DNA of 7,210 nt from Chloroflexota bacterium (GTDB lineage Bacteria > Chloroflexota > Dehalococcoidia > SM23-28-2 > RBG-16-64-32). A program made the position numbers and the translations under genes. The notes under the pieces are model-generated. The model had not been told where the DNA came from and ran no database searches. It saw only the letters and a list, made by a program, of their open reading frames with translations. Shown here piece after piece: positions 1 to 5,138 of this stretch (positions within the stretch are counted from its first letter, which is position 1; every line of letters starts with the position of its first letter). The stretch lies in contig VBJS01000078.1 in assembly GCA_005880055.1 (NCBI GenBank), positions 1-7,210 of the forward strand. The letters run 5' to 3'.

Positions 1-159
1 TCCGTGCTGGTTTCGCTATCGGACGCGGAGCAGATGCTGATCACGGGGACCGACTGGGACCGCTTCCCGGAGGAGTTCCTCACCGGCGCAAGCCCCTTCC
101 AGGTCGAGGCGGGCACTGTGCGGTGCGTCACCCCGCCGGCCGTGAAAACAGAGGATTGA
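1..159 (+). CDS. recF: C-terminal end of RecF-like DNA repair protein (5' partial)
   Basis: This is the last 52 codons of a gene that enters from the left edge and stops at TGA 157-159. The visible peptide contains QMLITGTDWDRFPEEF followed by FQVEAGTVR. It matches the usual end of RecF: a 'T.TD...F' strand after the Walker B/signature half of the ABC-like ATPase head, then a final 'F.V..G.' strand. RecF loads RecA at single-strand gaps through RecFOR. Only the tail is visible, so the Walker A and signature motifs cannot be checked, and the family call rests on this short motif alone. The reading frame is open to the edge and uses the same GC-rich codons as its neighbours. Its last 32 bp overlap the convergent lipid kinase. 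Another RecF/SMC-like ATPase is possible. Confidence 0.7.
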   Translation, partial: SVLVSLSDAEQMLITGTDWDRFPEEFLTGASPFQVEAGTVRCVTPPAVKTED

Positions 160-1069
160 CGCGGCCGGCGGGCACCGCCACCCAGAGCGCGGCCGGCGCC
201 ACGCTCACCGCTGATGGCGAATCAGGGCAAGCTTCGCCGTCCAGCTGAAGGGGCAACGGCGTCTCCCATTCCATCTCAAGCCTCTTGACCCGCCTGTACA
301 GCACTTTCTTGGAACGCCGGTGCCTCCGGAGCAGGGTGCCGATCCCCTGGAGCATGATCTCGCGCTTGCCGCGGCCCTGGTAGATGCGCACGTCCAGCAG
401 GCCGTCATCGGCGAAGGCCTCCGGCGTTATGCGCGTCAGTCCGGCGTACTCGCGCGTATTGCCGGCGATTACGAGCAGGACCTCGGTCTCCACCTCTTCG
501 CCATCGAGCTTCAGGCGGATGCGGGCACTCCGATAGCGCAGCACCTCCCGGGCGGAGGCGATGGCGTAGGCGGCAGCGCCGATCGTGCCCTTTACCCGGT
601 GCGATACGTTGGCGGTGACCGCGGCATCCAGCCCATACCCGGCCATCAGCAGGAAGTGCCGGGACCCCGCGCGGCCCAGATCGATCCGCCGGCGCACTCC
701 CTCGGCCGCCAGTTGCACCGCCTCCAGCGGCTTCTTGTTGAGGCCGGCCTCCCGCGCCCAGATGTTGACGGTGCCGGCCGGGATCACAGCCAGCGCCGTC
801 TCGCTGCCGGCCAGGCCGTTCGCGGCTTCGTTCAGCGTGCCGTCGCCGCCGCACACGAAGACCAGCGATACTCCTGACTCAGCGGCCCGGCCGGCGATGG
901 TGATGGCGTCGCCCCGGCCCTCCGTTTCCTGCCGCGCGACGCGCCAGCCCTGCTCCGCCAGCCAATCTTCCGCCTCCTGCAAGCGCGCGGCCTTCGGCCG
1001 GCTGCGGGAGGCCGGGTTGACGATGATCAGCGCCTCTTTGCCGGCATCGAAAGGCGTGGAGGTAGGCAT
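128..1069 (-). CDS. Diacylglycerol kinase family lipid kinase (YegS/DgkB type)
   Basis: This 313-residue protein has the soluble bacterial diacylglycerol/sphingosine-kinase fold. Near the start, ALIIVNPAS (residues 13-21) is the first Rossmann-like strand. The nucleotide-binding signature FVCGGDGTLNE lies at 71-81, with GGDGT at 74-78. It is followed by VIPAGTVNIWARE (95-107), the second nucleotide-loop motif, where many relatives have GTGN. The C-terminal beta-sandwich half includes DDGLLDVRIY and QLDGE, typical of the family. The length is normal. Such enzymes phosphorylate diacylglycerol or a related lipid alcohol at the inner membrane face; the actual substrate cannot be read from sequence. 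The start is ATG 1067-1069, with no strong ribosome site but a possible promoter just upstream. The 3' end overlaps the recF-like gene by 32 bp tail to tail. Confidence 0.93.
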   Translation of the reverse strand: MPTSTPFDAGKEALIIVNPASRSRPKAARLQEAEDWLAEQGWRVARQETEGRGDAITIAGRAAESGVSLVFVCGGDGTLNEAANGLAGSETALAVIPAGTVNIWAREAGLNKKPLEAVQLAAEGVRRRIDLGRAGSRHFLLMAGYGLDAAVTANVSHRVKGTIGAAAYAIASAREVLRYRSARIRLKLDGEEVETEVLLVIAGNTREYAGLTRITPEAFADDGLLDVRIYQGRGKREIMLQGIGTLLRRHRRSKKVLYRRVKRLEMEWETPLPLQLDGEACPDSPSAVSVAPAALWVAVPAGRVNPLFSRPAG

Positions 1070-1078
1070 TTCAGGGCC

Positions 1079-1108
1079 ATGCTAACGGCGGGCGCGGACA
1101 GGCGACAA
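1079..1108 (-). promoter_or_regulatory. Possible promoter for the lipid kinase
   Basis: On the minus strand TTGTCG (1108-1103) and TAGCAT (1084-1079) are separated by 18 bp. Both are partial matches to the sigma-70 boxes. The -10 element ends only 9 nt before the ATG, so the message would be nearly leaderless, which agrees with the lack of a clear ribosome site. The motifs are weak. Confidence 0.25.
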
Positions 1109-1110
1109 GG

Positions 1111-1139
1111 ATGACGGTGGAGCCGGCAACCCGTATGAT
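1111..1139 (+). promoter_or_regulatory. Probable sigma-70-type promoter for the VOC gene
   Basis: ATGACG (1111-1116) and TATGAT (1134-1139) are separated by exactly 17 bp. They match the consensus -35 box at four of six positions and the -10 box at five of six. Transcription would begin near 1146 and give a leader of about 45 nt that carries the ribosome site at 1181-1185. Confidence 0.45.
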
Positions 1140-1180
1140 TCTCTTGTTCCCCTAACTGTGTAGCTTGTCCGCCCTTGCCC

Positions 1181-1185
1181 GGAGG
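1181..1185 (+). promoter_or_regulatory. Ribosome binding site that decides the VOC start
   Basis: GGAGG at 1181-1185 lies 6 nt before GTG 1192. The in-frame ATG at 1186 directly abuts the GGAGG, which is too close for initiation, and the upstream in-frame TTG at 1165 has no ribosome site. GTG 1192 is therefore the preferred start; ATG 1204 is a less likely alternative at 18 nt. Confidence 0.65.
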
Positions 1186-1191
1186 ATGCCT

Positions 1192-1674
1192 GTGAACGAA
1201 AAGATGGGAGTGCGCCGGCTGGACCATGTTTGCTGGGCGGTACGGAAGGTGGACGAGGTGCTGCCCCTGCTGACGGACCTGATGGGCATGAAGGTGGAGG
1301 GCCGCTTCGAGAACCCAGAAGTGGGTTTCCGAGGCGTGGGATTGCTCGTGCCCGGCGGCACCGCGCACTTCGAGCTGCTGGAGCCCTATGACGAGTCCAG
1401 CTATCTACACCGCTTCCTGCAGGAGCGCGGGCCGGGGCTGCACCACGTCACCTTCGAGGTAGAAGACATCGACCGGGCTGCGGGGGCGATACGCGATTAC
1501 GGTATCGAGCCGATGGGTGGCGTGCAGCGCAGCCACGGTTGGGCGGAGACGTACATTCATCCTCGCGACTCCGGCGGCGTGCTCTTCCAGTTCTATGTCG
1601 AGGAAGAGCACCACCACCACCCGCCCGGCGAGGAGGACGTTAGCCACAGCCACGAGTACGATTCGCCGAAATAG
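1192..1674 (+). CDS. VOC superfamily protein, methylmalonyl-CoA epimerase-like
   Basis: Counted from GTG 1192 the protein has 160 residues. It has the paired beta-alpha-beta-beta-beta units of the vicinal-oxygen-chelate fold. The first repeat starts with LDHVCWAV (H12) and includes FELLEP (E61). The second starts with GLHHVTFEVEDI (H84/H85) and ends in GGVLFQFYVE. Order and spacing resemble methylmalonyl-CoA epimerase, which interconverts the R and S forms of methylmalonyl-CoA using a metal bound by two His and acidic or amide side chains. The last ligand position, Glu in characterised epimerases (GVLIEL), appears to be Gln (Q133) here, so the exact reaction is uncertain. After the fold comes an acidic, His-rich tail (residues 137-160, with HHHH at 140-143 and HSH at 152-154) of unknown role. 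The gene stands alone with its own promoter and faces the VWA gene. Confidence 0.88.
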   Translation: MNEKMGVRRLDHVCWAVRKVDEVLPLLTDLMGMKVEGRFENPEVGFRGVGLLVPGGTAHFELLEPYDESSYLHRFLQERGPGLHHVTFEVEDIDRAAGAIRDYGIEPMGGVQRSHGWAETYIHPRDSGGVLFQFYVEEEHHHHPPGEEDVSHSHEYDSPK

Positions 1675-1747
1675 CGGCGAACGTACGCCGTTCTGTGTCC
1701 CTGGGCGTCTTTCGTCTCACCCGCCCGTCCGGGCGTGCCGAGGGACA
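1675..1747. terminator. Nested inverted repeats between convergent genes, possible bidirectional terminator
   Basis: Three inverted repeats lie between the VOC stop and the VWA stop. CGGCG/CGCCG (1675-1679, 1686-1690) is separated by six bases and followed by TTCT. TGTCCCT/AGGGACA (1696-1702, 1741-1747) forms outer arms that enclose CGCCCG/CGGGCG (1722-1727, 1730-1735). None has a proper T-run, so this would be an atypical terminator. The position between two gene ends is the main support. Confidence 0.35.
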
Positions 1748-1755
1748 GGCGGCTG

Positions 1756-3837
1756 CTAGGCCGCGCGGCCGCCGAGGCGCTTGCGCTTCTGTCCGACGTA
1801 GTCGACGAGGATATACTGGCCCAGGCGCTCCGGTGTGGTGTAGAAGACGCGGCCCTTGTTCATCTTGGCGATCTGGTTGACGAACTCCTTGAGGTAGTAG
1901 TTGCGGTCCAGCATGAAGGTGTTGATAACAATATCCTTCTGCGTGCAGCGCCGCACTTCCTTGAGCGTCTCGCGGATGGTGATGGGACTGGGCGGGTAGG
2001 CGAAGTAGGAGCGTCCGTGCTCCAGGTGCGCCGTCGGCTCGCCGTCGGAGATCATGATGATCTGCTTCGTGCCGGCGCTGTGCCGGGCCAGCATCTTCTG
2101 GGCCAGCATGAAGGCGTGGTGCATGTTGGTGCCCAGCACCGACTCGTCCCAGCGGACGTACGGTAGCTCCTCCGGGCGCAGCTCGCGGGCGTAGGCGGAA
2201 AAGCCGACGACGTAGAGAACGTCTTTCGGGAACTGCGTGCGGATGAGGTTGTTCAAAGCAAGGGCCACCTTCTTCGCGGCCTGGAAGCTGCCCCGCAACG
2301 CCATCGACCACGAGAGGTCCAGCATCATCACCGTCGCTGTCGTCGTAAGCGTCTCCGAGCGGTAGACCTGGAAGTCGTCTTTCTCCAGCTGCACGGGCAC
2401 CTGCGGGCCTTCCCGGAAGATGCCGTTGAAGATCGTCTCGCCCAGGTGCAGGTGGAACGGGTCGCCGAACTCATAGCTCTTCGTGTCATCAGCGCGCTCG
2501 CCGCCCTGGCCTTTGTCCTTCTGCGCGTGCTTGCCGTACGCCGACTTCTTAAGCTGATCGTAGATTTCGCCCAGCGCCTTCTCGCCGATCTTGCGGACGC
2601 CGCGCGGGGTTAGTTCCCACTGATTGCCCTTGCGGCGGATGTAGCCCGCCTCTTCGAGCACCTCCAGGAAGTCTTTCAACTGCTTCAACGTCTGTGCCGC
2701 TTCCTCGCCGAGGAGTTCGGCCAGCTTTTCGTCGTCGATGTCGTCCAGGCTGCCGCCGTACTGCGTGCGCTCCAGCTGCTTCTCCAGGTCGTCCAACCCC
2801 TGGAGGTCGCCCATCAGGTTCATCGCCTGGAGCAGGTCAAGCTCCTCGTCGCCGCGGAACGGGTACTGGTTCTGCATATCACGCGGCGAGACGATATCCA
2901 GGTTGATCGCCAGTTCCTGCAGCTCGCGCTGCATCTCGGAGTCTGTGATTCGCTCCATCAGCAGGTCCTGCAGTTGGCGTCGCATCTCGGGAGGCAGGCT
3001 ATCCAGCAGGCTCTGCATAGCGGCAATGCCGGCCTGCATCTGCTCGATCAGCTCTTCCAGGCTCTGCGGCGGGTTATCGCCGAAGAGGTCGCCGTACTTC
3101 TGCATGAAGCCGTTGAAGTCCGGCTCACCGCCCGCCATCTTCTCGGAGAGCATCTGGTTGAGGTCGCGCAGCATCTGCTTCATGCGGGCCATGTCTTCGG
3201 GGCTCATGTTGGCGATCTGCTGATAGAGGTCCTTGAAGAAGCTGTCCATCAGGGTTTTCTTCAGCATCTCCATCAGTTCCTGGAACTTAGCGCCGGCTTC
3301 CGGGTCCATGAACTCGTAGTTTTGTAGCTCCTTTACACGCCCTCCGGCGTCGTCGGGCAGGTTCTCGAGGAAATTCTGCTTCTTCTCCGTGATGTTCTTG
3401 AGCATCTCGCCCAGGCGCTTCTGCTCCTCGGCCGTCGGCTCCTGGCCGGTCGGCTTCAGCGCTTCCTTGAAGACATCGAGCCCGCTCTCTCCCTCTATCT
3501 GCTTGCCGGCTTCGTCCAGCTTGCGTCCAAGCGTGTCCTTCTCGAGCGAGAGGATCTCGTCGAGGCGCTTCTGGATGTCCTCGAAGACGGAGGAGAGGTC
3601 GTAGCGGTCCAGCGTCTGGCGGCGCTTCTGGCGGAGCTGCTGGAGGAGGTCGCGGAGTCCTTGCATGCGCTGGCCCATCGGGTTGCGCATGCCGCGCTGG
3701 AGCAGGTTGCGCAGCGCGTGCTGGAGATCCCCGAAGTTCATCAGGTCATCGGTGAGCCCGGCCAGGATGTCATCTGGATCGAGCGGCGGTATCTCCTGGG
3801 AGCCGTCCCACTGGGAGTAGCGGTAGCGAAAGACCAT
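1756..3837 (-). CDS. VWA domain-containing protein with long helical N-terminal region
   Basis: This is a 693-residue protein. Residues 1-50 begin with FRYRYSQWDG. A long, charged, Met/Leu/Gln-rich helical stretch follows (about 55-380), probably a coiled coil or helical bundle. Residues about 385-430 look like a winged helix (LEEAGYIRRKGNQWELTPRG). The C-terminal von Willebrand A domain (about 498-680) has a complete metal-dependent adhesion site: DLSWS (D507, S509, S511), T570 in LGTN and D598 in SDGE. There is no signal peptide or membrane segment, so it is cytosolic. VWA proteins of this layout are usually encoded beside a MoxR or Mg-chelatase-like AAA+ ATPase and act as its adaptor, but no such ATPase lies in this window. 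The start is ATG 3835-3837, with AAGGAG-type ribosome site 5 nt upstream. A specific substrate or complex cannot be stated. Confidence 0.93.
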   Translation of the reverse strand: MVFRYRYSQWDGSQEIPPLDPDDILAGLTDDLMNFGDLQHALRNLLQRGMRNPMGQRMQGLRDLLQQLRQKRRQTLDRYDLSSVFEDIQKRLDEILSLEKDTLGRKLDEAGKQIEGESGLDVFKEALKPTGQEPTAEEQKRLGEMLKNITEKKQNFLENLPDDAGGRVKELQNYEFMDPEAGAKFQELMEMLKKTLMDSFFKDLYQQIANMSPEDMARMKQMLRDLNQMLSEKMAGGEPDFNGFMQKYGDLFGDNPPQSLEELIEQMQAGIAAMQSLLDSLPPEMRRQLQDLLMERITDSEMQRELQELAINLDIVSPRDMQNQYPFRGDEELDLLQAMNLMGDLQGLDDLEKQLERTQYGGSLDDIDDEKLAELLGEEAAQTLKQLKDFLEVLEEAGYIRRKGNQWELTPRGVRKIGEKALGEIYDQLKKSAYGKHAQKDKGQGGERADDTKSYEFGDPFHLHLGETIFNGIFREGPQVPVQLEKDDFQVYRSETLTTTATVMMLDLSWSMALRGSFQAAKKVALALNNLIRTQFPKDVLYVVGFSAYARELRPEELPYVRWDESVLGTNMHHAFMLAQKMLARHSAGTKQIIMISDGEPTAHLEHGRSYFAYPPSPITIRETLKEVRRCTQKDIVINTFMLDRNYYLKEFVNQIAKMNKGRVFYTTPERLGQYILVDYVGQKRKRLGGRAA

Positions 3838-3842
3838 CAGCG

Positions 3843-3864
3843 CTCCTTTGCGGGGTTCATTATA
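3843..3864 (-). promoter_or_regulatory. -10 box and ribosome site of the VWA gene
   Basis: On the minus strand there is a perfect TATAAT (3864-3859), followed by AAAGGAG (3849-3843) that ends 5 nt before the ATG. A start of transcription near 3852 would give a leader of about 15 nt that just includes the ribosome site. No convincing -35 box is present and there is no extended -10 TG. An activator may be needed, or the box may be fortuitous. Confidence 0.45.
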
Positions 3865-3920
3865 CGGTATGCCGTGGCGGGGAGGGGACGGGTCGTGGAG
3901 TGGTCTGGTTCGCCCAATCC

Positions 3921-3947
3921 TATGATAGTATTATATGAATTAAGGAG
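3921..3947 (+). promoter_or_regulatory. AT-rich promoter/operator region and ribosome site of the toxin-antitoxin operon
   Basis: An AT-rich patch unlike its surroundings carries TATGAT (3921-3926) and overlapping alternatives such as TATTAT (3929-3934). TATGA is repeated at 3934-3938, 13 bp from the first copy. AGGAG (3943-3947) lies 7 nt before ATG 3955. No good -35 box was found. AbrB-fold antitoxins usually repress their own operon, so binding in this patch is a reasonable inference, though no clear palindrome was seen. Confidence 0.4.
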
Positions 3948-3954
3948 AAGAAGA

Positions 3955-4230
3955 ATGGCTACCACCAAGATCACCCGGAATTTCCAGGTCTCGATCCCGA
4001 AGGCGATTCGTGATCAGCTCCATCTCGAGGAAGGCGACCTCCTGGAGGTTGCCGAGCGCGACGGTCAAATCGTCATGATCCCCAAGCGCTTGATCGACGC
4101 CGACCAGGCCTGGTTCTGGACGCCGGAACGGCAGAAGGGTGAGCGTGAAGCGGATGAAGACATTAAGGCTGGGCGTCTGAGCGGCCCTTTTAAGACGATC
4201 GATGAGCTGAAGAAGCATCTTGGCGCGTGA
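3955..4230 (+). CDS. AbrB/MazE/SpoVT-family antitoxin
   Basis: This 91-residue protein is the first gene of a toxin-antitoxin operon. Residues 5-45 form the swapped-hairpin AbrB DNA-binding domain: KITRNFQVSIPKAIRDQL, then LEEGDLLEV and GQIVMIPK. The rest (about 46-91) is a charged helical tail starting with AWFWTPERQ (52-60), then EREADEDIKAG and a last helix DELKKHL. In this family such tails wrap and neutralise the toxin. The DNA-binding half would dimerise on its own promoter and repress it. A good ribosome site (AGGAG, 7 nt) sets the start. The last 11 bp overlap the toxin gene, which suggests translational coupling that keeps antitoxin in excess. AbrB-type antitoxins more often accompany MazF or VapC toxins than a RelE-like one. 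Confidence 0.92.
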   Translation: MATTKITRNFQVSIPKAIRDQLHLEEGDLLEVAERDGQIVMIPKRLIDADQAWFWTPERQKGEREADEDIKAGRLSGPFKTIDELKKHLGA

Positions 4231-4483
4231 GCTCCGGACGACCCGTGTCTTCGATCGGTCGTTCCAGCGCTTACTCTCGGTGATACAAGAGCAGGCCCTC
4301 GCAAAACTGGACCTCTTCCAGAGCGACGCTGCGCATCCCTCACTTCGCGTAAAACGCGTAAAAGGAACCGATCGTGTCTGGGAGATGACCGTGACGATGA
4401 ACTACAGAATCACGTTTGAAGTCGTCGGCGATGTAGTCTTACTCCGCCGCATCGGCACTCACGACATCGTACGCAACCCTTAA
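4220..4483 (+). CDS. RelE/ParE-superfamily toxin
   Basis: This 87-residue protein starts at TTG 4220, inside the antitoxin gene. No other usable start occurs before Met56. The pattern fits the RelE/ParE fold: an N-terminal helical pair (about 10-35), a basic strand LRVKRVKGT (42-50), VWEMTV (53-58), NYRITFEV (61-68), VVLLRRIG (72-79) and the tail THDIVRNP (80-87). RelE members cut mRNA on the ribosome using basic residues; ParE members poison gyrase. The K45, R46, K48, R52, R63, R77 and H81 set is compatible with a nuclease, but the split cannot be made by eye. Overlap with the AbrB-fold antitoxin and the weak TTG start both limit toxin production. The gene ends 61 bp before a decayed cyclase relict. 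Confidence 0.85.
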   Translation: MARELRTTRVFDRSFQRLLSVIQEQALAKLDLFQSDAAHPSLRVKRVKGTDRVWEMTVTMNYRITFEVVGDVVLLRRIGTHDIVRNP

Positions 4484-4525
4484 TTCGCTCATCACCTTGC
4501 GCACAGCGGCGTTATAATTCGCTCA
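4481..4525 (+). repeat. 11-bp direct repeat downstream of the toxin gene
   Basis: TAATTCGCTCA occurs at 4481-4491, where it includes the toxin stop codon, and again at 4515-4525, where it overlaps a TATAAT. The period is 34 bp. The pair may be a footprint of a small duplication or a binding-site pair, and its role is unknown. Confidence 0.6.
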
Positions 4526-4539
4526 CACCGCTTGGGGGG
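4513..4539 (+). promoter_or_regulatory. -10 box and G-rich ribosome site before the cyclase relict
   Basis: A perfect TATAAT (4513-4518) predicts a transcription start near 4525. A GGGGGG run (4534-4539) is spaced 4 nt from ATG 4544. No -35 box was seen at the right distance. These look like the surviving expression signals of the ancestral hydrolase-cyclase gene, and they may still transcribe the relict and the frame behind it. Confidence 0.4.
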
Positions 4540-4543
4540 CATC

Positions 4544-4724
4544 ATGCAACGCGAAGTCCGCTACTGCACGACAGAAGACGGCGTCCGCATCGCGTACTGC
4601 GTGGACGGCGAGGGGCCGGCGCTCGTGCACGGGGCGAACATCCCGTGGAGCCATCGAGGAAGAAGGCGACCTCTTCGGCACCACGGTCATCCTTGCCTCC
4701 CGCATCGCGGCAAAGGCAGATGCC
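4544..4724 (+). pseudogene. Relict of an alpha/beta-hydrolase-adenylate-cyclase gene with internal deletion
   Basis: From ATG 4544 the first ~37 residues (REVRYCTTEDGVRIAYCVDG, then IPWSH) are the start of an alpha/beta-hydrolase-like domain. They match the gene at 7104 (REVHYCTTEDGVRIAYLVCG). At about 4648-4652 the homology jumps. In the next frame, 4653-4724 encodes IEEEGDLFGTTVILASRIAA and KADA, which is a late section of a class III cyclase domain and aligns with 6902-6973 of the second copy. Nearly the whole hydrolase and the first half of the cyclase are gone, and the join is out of frame. The original frame continues as unrelated Arg/His-rich sequence to 4768. Third-base differences from the 6.9-kb copy are numerous, so the two are old paralogues and not a recent duplication. 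A functional product is unlikely. Confidence 0.78.
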
Positions 4725-5066
4725 ATCCGCACTGCGAAGTCAAGCATTCGCACAATGTACGACGATAACGTGGCGGACATCCAGAAGGTAGGGTCGTTTG
4801 AGAAAGTCGAAGCTGCGATGTTACGAGACATTGACGAAGCCCCTAGCCAGATCGCGCTTACGCGGGACTTCTATCTAGCGTCTGCGGCAGCGCCTACGAG
4901 GAAATGGTGTATGCCTCTATTCGTCGTTTGGTCGTGGGTGGGGCAGACGGGAGAAGGGTCATCGGAGAAGCTGCGAAATGCCATACAGAAAGTTCGCAGT
5001 CTCGTCGTGGATTACATTGCCGAAGACCTAGGGGCGGAGCGTGCGGAGGAGGGGAAGAATAAGTAA
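4725..5066 (+). CDS. Unrecognised reading frame fused to the cyclase relict
   Basis: I do not recognise this protein. The frame is open without interruption from the cyclase fragment (4653) to TAA 5064-5066. The first ATG within it is 4755, giving 103 residues, but no ribosome site precedes it. The sequence starts IRTAKSSIRTMYDDN, has an acidic helical part (FEKVEAAMLRDIDEA), a short hydrophobic stretch (CMPLFVVWSWVG) too brief for a confident membrane helix, then a long predicted helix (SSEKLRNAIQKVRSLVVDYI) and a charged tail. It is probably the 3' part of another gene whose start was lost when the cyclase relict was joined to it, so it is listed from the junction. Codon use is less GC-rich than in the first half of the window. 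Whether it is translated is open. Confidence 0.4.
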   Translation: MRTAKSSIRTMYDDNVADIQKVGSFEKVEAAMLRDIDEAPSQIALTRDFYLASAAAPTRKWCMPLFVVWSWVGQTGEGSSEKLRNAIQKVRSLVVDYIAEDLGAERAEEGKNK

Positions 5067-5070
5067 CACA

Positions 5071-5120
5071 CGCTGGGCCAGCGCCGGTCGGCGTTACAGT
5101 TGTTCAACTTCGCCAGCGCC
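5071..5120. repeat. Cluster of small palindromes upstream of the phosphoesterase gene
   Basis: Three perfect short inverted repeats stand in a row: CGCTGG-G-CCAGCG (5071-5083), GCCG-GT-CGGC (5083-5092) and AGTTG-TT-CAACT (5098-5109). CCAGCGCC also occurs twice in the same orientation (5078-5085 and 5113-5120). The cluster fills most of the gap between TAA 5066 and ATG 5139 and overlaps the possible -35 box. It may be a weak terminator for the preceding frame, or an operator. Confidence 0.5.
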
Positions 5121-5129
5121 TAATATACT
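5100..5129 (+). promoter_or_regulatory. Possible promoter of the phosphoesterase gene
   Basis: TTGTTC (5100-5105) and TATACT (5124-5129) are 18 bp apart. The -10 box is good; the -35 box keeps only TTG. It ends 9 nt before ATG 5139, so transcription would start at or a few bases before the start codon, giving a leaderless or nearly leaderless message. That agrees with the very weak ribosome site. Confidence 0.4.
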
Positions 5130-5138
5130 ACCGGAACG

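Noticed and set aside
320..877. Long plus-strand frame opposite the lipid kinase
   Set aside because: It lies fully within the kinase gene, has no ribosome site and shows no family motif. It is a by-product of GC-rich codons.
1609..1623. HHHH in the VOC protein looking like an engineered His tag
   Set aside because: It has only four His in a row, followed by more native-looking tail and a natural stop, with no vector sequence around it.
1640..2311. 223-codon minus-strand frame overlapping the end of the VWA gene
   Set aside because: It is an out-of-frame reading of the VWA domain rich in Arg, Pro and His. The VWA frame there has all metal-site residues.
2738..3327. Plus-strand frames opposite the VWA helical region
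   Set aside because: Their Ser/Arg/Cys-rich or Leu/His-rich sequences are the mirror of repetitive Gln/Glu/Met/Leu codons and carry no start signals.
4523..4831. Minus-strand 102-codon frame across the cyclase relict
   Set aside because: The plus strand there has clear family motifs. This frame is their reverse reading.
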